Notes under the pieces: model-generated
Databases searched by the model: none
Told to the model about the DNA's origin: nothing
What the model saw: only the letters and a program-made list of their open reading frames with translations
Translations under genes and position numbers: made by a program
Assembly: GCA_031761405.1 (NCBI GenBank)
Contig: JASEVX010000357.1
Coordinates: 104,552-168,551, forward strand
Direction: 5' to 3'
DNA: 64,000 nt
From: Serripes groenlandicus
Taxonomy: Eukaryota; Mollusca; Bivalvia; Cardiida; Cardiidae
Part shown: positions 33,381 through 42,856 of the stretch, piece after piece
How the letters are laid out: every line of letters starts with the position of its first letter
Numbering within the stretch: position 1 is the stretch's first letter

Positions 33381-34594
33381 CTTTGGTAACTGATGCGTCA
33401 GAAAGAGAGAAACTGACTGTATCCATCACAATCAATGCATATTATTGTTGCAGGTGACAACTTGGATATATACGTGAAGACCTCTCACCTAAGCAAAGAT
33501 AAAAGGCACAGAGACTTGCATCTCTTCACAAGCAACATCATATTCAGCAGGGTGGCTAGTGTCGATATGAGCAATAATGTGTGCATGGTTGACACCAAAC
33601 AGTTACATAGTGAGGATATCTTGATGACAGATTTGGAGAGAGCAAGGTTTATGGACGCATACATCATTCTTCTAGTTCGAGTCCTGTGCAGCTTACCTGC
33701 TTTCCATCCATGTTTAAGCCTTGTGCCACGCCATATTCCTCATGAGTACAGCCAAAGAATGGCCAGCCAGCAAGTCTTACGTTTTCCCTATGTCGATCAT
33801 GATGAAGAATGAATCCAAGCATGAGGACTGTATGGCCATTATGGACAGTTATGAAGAGCAATTGATCAGCTTGTACAGAAGAGCATTTGGTAATCACCCC
33901 GTGTTCAAAGCAACAGCATACACAGTGTCTGAGGAAAGGCCTTGCACGCAAAGGTTTGACCAAAAAGGGGCACAATTCAGTCAAAATTCCATTCCTGAGT
34001 TAAGGGAATTGACATACAAGGTCATCTAATGACCCTGAATAAGTGTGTGAAGTTTCAAAGCAACAGCATACACAGTGTCTGAGAAAAGGCCTTGCAAGCA
34101 AAGGTTTGACTAAGCTTGCAACGTGTACGCCAATGCTAACACGGACGTGATTAGATGACCTTGTATGTCATTGTGTCATATATCAAGACATTATGAACAT
34201 TGTCATAAATGTAAAAGTATATTTAGCTTTTATAGTAGGGCTTCAGGTTTCTGTTAGTTGATTGTCTGAATACCACTTCATAATGGCTTAATCCTGTATG
34301 TGTGTAAGATCTCTGAAGTGCATTTCAGCCCAGGTTTTAAGAATAATTTATCAGTAGTTCAGTGGTACATTGTGCAGCTTTGTTCATTCAATTTCAGGAC
34401 ATTCTGATGTCATTAGAAAGTATGGTGTGACTGTTGGTGGTGACCAACTGACCAGGGTTAGACTTCAAGAGTTTGAGGACCGTGTCAGTTGCACCAGAGA
34501 AGAGATATGATGATTTAGATCCTATTGTGTGTGAGATGTGGCACACTAAACAGGACTTTCTTGAGGTTTGTTGCTAGCGTCTTTTGCTTAGTAC

Positions 34595-34750
34595 TCTACA
34601 CAACAGTATTTCCAAGCGACTAGCTGCTTTTCCGCATAGACTCAGCCTATTGGTCAAAGACAACTGACACTTATGGCATGAAATGAAATTTGCTGAGCTT
34701 AGATTCGAACTCACAACCCCTGGATTAATAGATACTGAGCCCGACCACTT
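34595..34750 (-). mobile_element. partial tRNA-SINE
   Basis: Reverse-strand B box (GATTCGAACTCACAACCCC on plus) and body landmarks CAAGCGACTAGCTGCTTTTCC, ATAGACTCAGCCTATTGGTC match the SINEs at 10056 and 39910. The tail half is missing. Confidence 0.7.
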
Positions 34751-35696
34751 ATTATTAAACTCGAATTCGCCCTAAATGTTATTATTCTTTATGTTAGCCA
34801 AGTAAAACCAGGGTAGAAAATGTTCAGTTGCTTTAAGCTACTTTGACAGTTTGAAGGAAAAACACTCCCCTGGTACATCTCAACTAACTGTAAACTCAAG
34901 TATGCAATAGATTGCCATAATGTAAATTGTAGTAAATGTGTTATACTTGAAAGCTTTACAGTTTATACACATACTGATACTTCTATGGTTTTTTTCTTCT
35001 TAGAAATGCTACAAGACCTTGTTTAGACAGGAGTGCAGCCCTGGTACACTGAACCACTTTAAGACGATTCTCCACAGAACTGACGTAAATGGAAAGGTGA
35101 AGGGGGAAATTTCAACCCCATTTTGAATTACTTATGATGGTGGGAGAATGTATGGTTGCTGAGCAGTTTTTAGAATTTTTTCATATGGAATCAGGTATTA
35201 GTGAACCAAATCATCCTTTGCTAGTTGGTCTGGCAGATAAACCGGATGATGAACGAAAGCATAACTTGATGGCAATGATTCAAGAGTTTATGACACACTA
35301 CGGATACGGTATGGTGGACTGTCCAGAAAAAATCAAAAGACCCAGCATGGAAACACCCAAGGAAGTTTACCTGGTGAAACCAGATGGACAGCGTATTCAT
35401 CTACAATCAGTAAATGCTACCACATCAGAACCAGATGAGCTGTACAATTATTCAACACAGTTGTGTCATTGGTACTTACATATTAATGAATTACATGATA
35501 CAGCAAAAGAAGGTGATTTAAACAGGACGATCCTTAACTGCCAGTATTCACTGCCTTTTTTCTACTCGCATTCTAAGCTTAGTAAGTACTTGGTCGAAAA
35601 TATGGATTATGTGCTAAAATGCAAGTATTTTCTATCTCCTCTTCAGCGTGTGCGGGTTCTTGAAGGGTCATATGTGAACATTACCCAGTGAACCAT

Positions 35697-36835
35697 TCTA
35701 CGTTATCTGAACGTGACGGAGACGTTTCCTGACGTCTCCAGCTAACAAGTGCTGAAGACGTTGCCGTCACCCTTTATTGTTACATTTTTACGTATTATTC
35801 GACGTATCGGTTTAGTTTTCTGAACGTGTTGAGGACTATTAGAAAACCTTTAAAACCTTTAAAACGCTTTGCCAATACCTGCAATGTATACGTCTTTAGG
35901 ACGATGGTAAGACGTTTTCCAAGATAAAACGTGCTTAAAACGTTGCCGTCACCCTTTTTTGTTACATTTATTCGTATCGGTTTAGTTTTCTGAACGTGTC
36001 GAGGACTATTAGAAAACCTTTAAAATGCTTTGCCAATACCTGCAATGTACACGTCTTTAGGACGATGGTAAGACGTTTTCCAAGATAAAACGTGCTTAAA
36101 ACGTTGCCGTCACCCTTTTTTGTTACATTTATTCGACGTATCGGTTTAGTTTTCTGAACGTGTTGAGGACTATTAAAAAACCTTTACAATGCTTCGCCAA
36201 TACCTGCAATGTACACGTCTTTAAGACGATCGTAAGACGTTTTCCAAGATAAAACGTGCTTAAAACGTTGCCGTCACCCTTTTTTGTTACATTTCTTCGA
36301 CGTATCGGTTTAGTTTTCTGAACGTGTTGAAGACTGCTAGAAAACCTTTAAAATGCTTTGCCAAGACCTGCAATGTACACGTCTTTAGGACGATCGTAAG
36401 ACGTTTTCCCAGATAACACGTGCTGAAGACGTTGCCGTCACCCAAATTTGTTACATTTCGTCGACGTATCGGTTCAGTTTTCTGAACGTGTTGAAGACTG
36501 CTAAAACACCTTTAAATGGCTTTGCCAAGACCTGTAATGTACACGTCTTTAGGACGATCGTAAGACGTTTTCCCAGATAACACGTGCTGAAAACGTTGCC
36601 GTCACCCAACAATGTTACATATCGTCAACGTATCGGTTTAGTTTTCTGAACGTGTTGAAGACTGCTAAAAAACCTTTAAATGGCTTTGCCAAGACCTGCA
36701 ATATACACGTCTTTAGGACGATCTTAAGACGTTTCCCAGCTAACACGTGCTGAAAACTGCTAGAAAACCTTTCAAAGGCTTTGCCAAGACCTGCAATGTA
36801 CACGTCTTTAAAAGGTTCTTAAAACGTTTCCCTTA
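35697..36835. repeat. ACGT-rich satellite, about 163-bp monomer, about 7 copies
   Basis: CGTTGCCGTCACCC recurs near 35759, 35942, 36104, 36268, 36433 and 36595, usually 162-165 bp apart. Other unit landmarks are GCAATGTACACGTCTTTAGG, GTAAGACGTTTTCC and GTATCGGTTTAGTTTTCTGA. ACGT palindromes are dense. The array begins at the last codons of the DUF6589-type pseudogene. Later copies shorten and decay after 36750. Confidence 0.85.
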
Positions 36836-37019
36836 TAGTAACGTTTTGCAAACCGCATCTCTACGTTTGCAAGACAGAATGAAAAGAAGACAGAAACCCC
36901 CTGAAGACGTTTTACAGTAGTGCTTAAAAGGTTTTAATGACAAAGCGAAGACATGTATATAATGTTCCTTTTATTTTTCTTTAAAACTTCGATATCAAAA
37001 AAAAACTATAAACTGAAAA

Positions 37020-38045
37020 CTCAAGTTTCAAACTTGACCTAGATATCACTAAGACAAACATTCTGACAAAAGTTTCAACATGCTCCCTCCAAAAATATAG
37101 CTTTAAGAGTGTTAACAAGATTTTGCTTAAATTTGACCTGGTGACCTAGTTTTTGATTGGACATGACCAAGTTTTGAACATTGCCTAGATATCACTAAGA
37201 AAAAACATTCTGACAAAGTTTCAACATGCTCAAGTAAAAAATGTGGCTTCCAGAGTGTTAACAAGAATTTCCTTAAATTTGACCTTGTGACCTTGCTTTT
37301 AACCGGATATGACCCAGTTTCGAACATGACCTAGATATCACTAAGACAAACATTCTGGCATAGCTTCAACATGCATAATATAAAAATATAGCTTCCAGAG
37401 TGTTATCAAGGTTTTCCACAAATTTAACCTAGTGACCTAGTTTTTGACCGGACATAACCCAGCTTCAAACTTGACCTAGATATCACTTAGACAAACATTC
37501 TGACAAAATTTCAACATGCCCAATCCAAAAGTATAGCTTCTATAGTGTAAACAAGATTTTCCTTAAATTTGACCTAGTGACCTAGTTTTTGACTAGACAT
37601 GACCCAGTTTCGAACTTGAACTAGGTAGATATCACTAAGACAAACATTCTAACAAAGTTTCAACATGCCCTAGCCAAAAATGTGGCTTCCAGAGTGTTAA
37701 CACGATTTTCCTTAAATTTGACCAAGTGACCTAGTTTTTGACCGGACATGACCCAGTTTCAAACTTGACCTAGATATCACTAAGACAAACATTCTGACAA
37801 AGTTTCAACATGCTCCATCCAAAAATATAGCTTCAAGAGTGTTAACAAGATTTTGCTTAAATTTGACCTGGTGACCTAGTTTTTGACCGGACATGACCCA
37901 GTTTCAGAGACTTCATGGAGACGAATGTTCTGACAAACTTTCATCGTGATTGGATGCAAAATGTAGGCTGTAGAGTGTTAACAAGGGTAAATGTTGACGC
38001 CGGACGGACGCCGGACAAAATATGATCCCAATAGCTCACCTATGC
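37020..38045 (-). mobile_element. HINE-like repeat, about seven B modules
   Basis: Units of about 145 bp: GACCTAGTTTTTGACCGGAC, ATGACCCAGTTTCGAACTTG, CTAGATATCACTAAGACAAA, CATTCTGACAAAGTTTCAAC, AGTGTTAACAAGATTTTCC. The right end holds GACGCCGGACGGACGCCGG and ATAGCTCACC. The AACAAGAGG terminus was not seen at the left, so this copy seems truncated. Confidence 0.75.
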
Positions 38046-38099
38046 ACGAAAAAGCTTATCAGTAAAGGCCATTTGTATCTCGAAACGTAACAAGAACTT

Positions 38100-39300
38100 T
38101 TGTTATGTTGCACCTTTCATGATGCCACTTTGCTGCCCTGTTTGTCAACAAAATCACTATCTATAAGATTTAAGCAGATTGTGTAGAGAATACCTCAAAA
38201 GAACATTACTGCCAAACTATCTTGGAATCTTACTAATGAATTTATCGATTTTATGGAGGAAAAGGTTTAAGGTTTTGAAAGTTTGGGTATTTTTTCATTT
38301 TCTGATGCCACAGCATTTCTATAAAGTTCTACACAGAATGTAAGTCTTGAACAAATTTGGAGGACCATCAAAGGAACATCCCTGTTAAGTTACCATGAAA
38401 TTGGCAGAGTGGAATGGTAGGACGGTTTTCATTTGTAGGTAGAGGTTCAATTTATCCCTTTTGTGATGATGCATGGTTGCTATGATTTTGTTACCAATCA
38501 CAACAGCTTGAACAAATTCCGTAGAGGATCACTGAAGTAATTTCCTCCTCAAGTTTTTTTTATAATCAAAGATTTTCAAAAAATTGTAATTTCCAAATTT
38601 TGTTATTTTATCCCTTTTCTGATGTCTCCTAAATGCAATGTTTTTCAACAAATAAGTATGGTTTGAACACTCTTTGTAGAGGGTTACCCAAGGAACACTT
38701 CAACCAAATTACAATGAAATATGACGAACAGCTTTGGAGAAGCAGATTTTTAAAGTTTGGACATTTTGCCTATTTTCTGATGCCACAGCAACCAAGGTTC
38801 TCAATAGTATTAAAATGTTTGATTTTCTTTTAAAGAGGCCTACCAATTGAACATTCCTGTGAAGTTTGGTAGAAATAAGTCTTGAGGTTTAGAAGATGAT
38901 GTTGAAAAAAAGAAATTTCCCAATTTTGTAATTTTGCCCCTTTTTTGATGCCACTTGACTGCCATGATTTTTAACCAATCAATTTGGCTTGAAATTTACC
39001 CCCCTTTCTGATGCCACAGCAACCAAAGTTTCAATGGAATTAAAAAGGTCAGCTAAGGAACATTTCTACAAAGTGATAGTGAAATCAGAACAGCAGATTT
39101 GGAGAAGAAGATTTTCAAAGATTGGACATTTTGCCCCCTTCCTGATGCCGCAGCAACAACAGTTCTGGATGGAATTAAATGTTTTGAACAAATTTGAAAG
39201 AGGCCAACGAGAGGAACATTCCTGTGATGTTTTAAGTAAATTATTCATGTAGTTTGGGAGGAGATGATGTTTAAAGCTAAAAGTTAACGCTCCCAGGTGA
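38100..39300 (+). repeat. D-type tandem modules, degenerate
   Basis: About five diverged units with TTTCTGATGCCACAGCAACC, GAACAAATTTGRAAGAGG, AAGGAACATTCCTGTGAAGT and AGAAGATTTTCAAAG. Similar units occur near 21760-21880 between HINE-like parts, so I regard D as another exchangeable module. No gene seen; the ORFs are shadows. Confidence 0.6.
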
Positions 39301-39338
39301 TCTAACAAGGAAAGAATATGAGAATCTAGGCAGAAAAG

Positions 39339-40422
39339 TATGGAAGGGAATATCCGCCAAAACTCTATGGGTCTTTATGACATTCTTATTTATAAACAAT
39401 ACATGCTCATGTGTCTTGATGACATTCTCATTTATAAACATTACATGCTCATGTGTCTTGATGACATTCTCATTTATAAACATTACATGCTCAAACTCTA
39501 TGGGTCTTTATTACATTCTTATTTATAAACATTACATGCTCATGTGTCTTGATGACATTCTCATTTATTAACATTACATGCTCATGTGTCTTCTTTCTTA
39601 ATATTGTTTGTCTAAGTCATATTATGACAACAGATGGCGCTTTAAATTGAATTATTATTCCAGGGAGATAACCGCATATGAACGGAAAATATCCCACATT
39701 TAATGAAGGATCCCTAAGTGTCACTACTCTTCAAAATAGAGGTAACTGGTGTTTAGGTAGCATTCTATCACAAACGAGTTTATATTAATAATTGTGAAAT
39801 GTATATATATTAAGAGTGATTCATTATAGCTGGGAGTTCAATAAGAATTTAATTTAAAGCGCCAACTGGTGTCATAATATGACTTAGACGAACAATATTA
39901 AGAAAGAAGTTGATTGATTGGGGTTTTACGCCATTGTTAACAATTTCTCAGTCATATAACGGAGGCCAGTTCACCTACTCATATGTTTCCTGGTTTTCTC
40001 ACACCAGTACAACACACAACATTCTTTCCAAGCAACTGGCTGCTTTTCCACATAGACTAAGCCTATTGGTGAAAGACAAATGACGCATGTCGCATTGACT
40101 TTTGTCAAATGTCAGAAAGAATGTTGGCCGAGCCGGGATTCGAACTCACGACCCCTGGATTGACAGCCCTCGTCGACACCGACTGAGCTAATGGGGCTCG
40201 GCTAAGAATGAAGACACATGAGCATGTAATGTTAATAAATGAGAATGTCATCAAGACACATGAGCATGTAATGTTTATAAATAAGAATGTAATAAAGACC
40301 CATAGAGTTTGAGCATGTAATGTTTATAAATGAGAATGTCATCAAGACACATGAGCATGTAATGTTTATAAATAAGAATGTCATAAAGACCCATAGCATT
40401 TTGGGGGATATTCCCTTCCATA
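39339..40422. mobile_element. foldback element with long inverted arms, interrupted by a SINE
   Basis: The arms, about 39339-39665 and 39832-40422 (the latter minus its SINE), are reverse complements. Outer end TATGGAAGGGAATATCC / GGATATTCCCTTCCATA, then units of about 42 bp (GACATTCTCATTTATAAACA, TTACATGCTCATGTGTCTTG), then AATATTGTTTGTCTAAGTC and GATGGCGCTTTAAATT near the loop. AGAAAAG flanks both outer ends, a probable 6-7 bp target duplication. The unique loop (about 39666-39831) shows no gene. No transposase is present. Confidence 0.85.
39910..40202 (-). mobile_element. full-length tRNA-derived SINE inside the foldback arm
   Basis: On the minus strand: CCGAGCCCCATTAGCTCAGT head with B box GAGTTCGAATCCCGGC, body as at 10056, and tail GGCGTAAAACCCCAATCAAT. 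Flanks TAAGAAAGAAG (39899-39909) and TAAGAATGAAG (40203-40213) are an 11-bp target duplication with one mismatch. The opposite foldback arm (about 39589-39603) shows the uninterrupted site. Confidence 0.9.
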
Positions 40423-40561
40423 GAAAAGAGCAATTTTTCCAATTGGATTGAAATCGTGTAGGAAATGGAGCATTATGTTATGACCAAGTGTTCTTTTTCC
40501 TACAAATATTTCAATAATCATCAGTAAAACAGTTTCTGTGGAGGACAGGGTAAAGTTGTAA

Positions 40562-40776
40562 TCACTCGTTTATTTCTTCATTGTCACTGGATGAGGATGA
40601 AGTTTCATCGAGTTCGAATTGTTCAATTTTTGGAGTGCCAAATGAAGACGCCAGTTTGATCTTTTTGGCTTTATAAGCTGCACCACCCTTTAGCCCGCTT
40701 GACCGCTTCAGGACATCACTGGCCCTTGACCTTAGACTGCATTCAGTTTTCTGTGGCGTTTTCCTTCGCAATACAC
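40562..40776 (-). CDS. probable terminal exon, basic then acidic tail
   Basis: Acceptor CATAACAG/GTGTATTG at 40776; the frame RRKTPQKTECSLRSRASDV, KKIKLASSFGTPKIEQFEL, ETSSSSSDNEEINE ends in TGA at 40562. The Lys/Arg-rich part followed by a Ser/Glu tail looks like a nuclear protein C-terminus. It might belong to the same gene as the exon at 46064-46223, but their phases do not join directly, so at least one exon would be missing. No family recognised. Confidence 0.45.
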
Positions 40777-41078
40777 CTGTTATGAAAATAAGGAAATGAT
40801 AATTAAAATGACAGGCATCCTTCGAGAATCGAAAACAATGCTTACACAGATCAGCCTCCGCGTTGTCAATGTCTGGTCAGGGTCTAAACTGTTTGAGATA
40901 GTATTGGATGAAATTATCTTTACCAGCGTTAAATATTGTAAACCCTGATCAGGCGTCGCGTTCACAACGTGGTCGCTGGGCTTGGTCTACATAATTTGCA
41001 AAGCCTGAAGATCGCAAGCCAACTAATACAATTATCAGAAAGTTTAACGTTAAAGTTATTTTAAGGCTTAAATCCCAT

Positions 41079-42191
41079 AAACAAGAGGGCCATGATGGCC
41101 CTGGATCGCTCACCTGATTTTTGATTTTTTTCACTTTAGCAATATAAGCCCCGCCCCCCTGGTAGTTTCCTACACTGGCTTGGCTTGAAGAAATATGATA
41201 GAGGGTCACCCTAGGAACATTTCTAGTAAATCTTTTGAAAATCGGCCAGACACTTAACCCTTTCCCTCATACGGCAATTCTGCAGCAGACGACTTTGAAC
41301 GTATTTTGTCAAAAGATAGGAGATCTCCATAATTGAATGGATAACCTATGACAAAAAGTGGAAAATATTGTGGCCAAAGGAGAAATTGCACGTTTTGTAC
41401 AATTTCTTCTTTTGTCACTATATTTTCAAAAAGCTGTCTGCTGCAGAGGCGTCAGAAAGCGTCTATATGAGGGAAAGGGTTAAGGAGGAGAAGATTTTTT
41501 AAGTTTCCACTTTAGCCATATAAGGCAAAATAGCCACGCCCCTGGCGGCCATGTTTTTTAACCAATCAACATGGCTTAAAGATATCTGATAGTGGGTCAT
41601 TTAAAGGAACATTTCTACAAAATTATTTGAAAATTGGCCCGACACTTTTGGAGGAGAAGATCTTTTAAGTTTTCACCATAGCCATATAAGGCAACATAGC
41701 CCCCCCCCCCCCTGGCGGCCATGTCTTTCAACCAATCAACATGGCTTCAAGGAATCTGATAGAGGGTCACCCAAGGAACATTTCTACAAAATTATTTGAA
41801 AATCGGCCAAACACTTTTGGAGGAGAAGATTTTTTAAGTTTTCACTATAGCCATATAAGGCAAAATAGCCCCACCCCCTGGCGGCCATGTTTTTCAACCA
41901 ATCAACATAACTTGAAGGAATCTGATAGAGGCTCACCCAGGAAACATTTCTACAAAATTATTCGAAAATCGGCCTGACACTTTTGGAGGAGAAGATTTTT
42001 TAAGTTTTCATTATTTTTTTCATTTTGTTGCCATGGAAACCAGAATCCTGCATGGATCCCAAAAATTTGAAAGAATTCTGGTGAGGCCATTGTGAGGATG
42101 CTTCATGTGAAGTTTCAGTTGACGGACGACGGACGCCGGACACAAGGCGATCACAATAACTCACCTTGAGTTAAGCTCAGGTGAGCTAAAA
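41079..42191 (-). mobile_element. complete HINE-like element, A modules, containing a TTAA MITE
   Basis: Left end AACAAGAGGGCCATGATGG then CCCTGGATCGCTCACCTG. About five inverted A units follow. The right end is GGACGCCGGACACAAGGCG, ATCACAATAACTCACC, TTGAGTTAAGCTCAGGTGAG and CTAAAA. The CTCACCTTGAG / CTCAGGTGAG hairpin directly precedes CTAA, the arrangement of a rolling-circle transposon 3' end. No coding capacity. Confidence 0.8.
41255..41483. mobile_element. TTAA MITE nested in HINE-like element
   Basis: TTAACCCTTTCCCTCATACG to ATGAGGGAAAGGGTTAA, 229 bp, with subterminal GCAGCAGACGACTTTGAA / AGCTGTCTGCTGCAGAGG. The A module of the host element continues on either side (GGCCAGACAC before, GGAGGAGAAGATTTTTTAAG after), so target and orientation are clear. 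Confidence 0.9.
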
Positions 42192-42478
42192 AACAATTAC
42201 ATGAAAGTTACATTTAAATTGCAGAAAACAATTTAAAATCAAATGGCACTGGAAGTTAACTACTTGTACTGTTCTGTTCAAGACAGTGTTGTATAATTGC
42301 TGCTGTTATTTGATATACATATATATTACAAACAAACACTTTCAAGACAAGCATTAATCTTTGTACATGACATCTAAAGTACAGGCATAATGATCGCTAT
42401 TCAATTGTTATGTCACACACTCTAGATTATCCTAAACATTTACTAATGTTGCCACTGGTGTTTAAAGAGATATTTACT
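42192..42478. other. AT-rich spacer between elements
   Basis: No gene or repeat unit recognised. Confidence 0.4.
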
Positions 42479-42856
42479 AACAAGAGGCCCATGCTCTACT
42501 GGCATGGATATTGAAGGTGTTATTGTGACAATCAAAAATAAAGAATTGTAATTTGTTAACCAGCTATATTATAACAATTTTGACAATTCCAAGGTCCGTA
42601 ATCCAGTCATGCATGGGCGGATCTGGCTGGTTTAGGAAAGGAACCAAGCTCTTATGGATTTCTAACAACTGTATAAGTTTGATTGAGATACAATAAAAAA
42701 TAAAGATTGTATTTTGTTAACAAGCTCTGTTATAGCAATTTTGACAATTTTAAGGGCCATAATCCAGTCATGCATGGGCAGTTCTGGCTGGTTTTCGAAA
42801 GGAACCGAGCTCTGATGGATATCTAACTACTGTATAAGTTTGGTAAGATACAATAA
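42479..42856 (-). mobile_element. HINE-like copy, C modules
   Basis: Starts AACAAGAGGCCCATGCTCTAC and has two inverted C units (CATGCATGGGCGGATCTGGC, AGGAACCGAGCTCTGATGG). It breaks at GATACAAT where the next element starts AAACAAGAGGGCC. The same C position is the break point at 13620/13621. Confidence 0.75.

Larger units (their letters stand above)
25982..35691 (+). pseudogene. ZAD-like/DUF6589-type protein gene, broken by a LINE and frameshifts
   Basis: Exon pieces: 25982-26498, resuming 29783-30051 after the LINE; 30516-30691; 32452-32587; 33454-33889; 34398-34565; 35004-35691, all with GT-AG borders. The N-terminus has two Cys pairs (CFICCK, CVCRNC) like a ZAD finger. Later exons carry GDNLDIYVKTSH and LFTSNIIFSRV. 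DUF6589-like landmarks follow: VTVGGDQLTRVRL, DLDPIVCEMWHTKQDFLEK, and a C-terminus AKEGDLNRTILNCQYSLPFF and SKYLVENMDYVL. Frame breaks lie near 26400-26490, 30650, 33765 (CAGC duplication), 34490 and 35100 (extra G in GGGGG). Coding ends at VNITQ where a satellite begins, earlier than the family usually ends. Its biochemical function is unknown. Confidence 0.7.

Noticed and set aside
39340..39571. ORFs encoding repeated DDILIYKHYML peptides
   Set aside because: Caused by the 42-bp units in the foldback arm; the mirror arm shows the same in the other strand.
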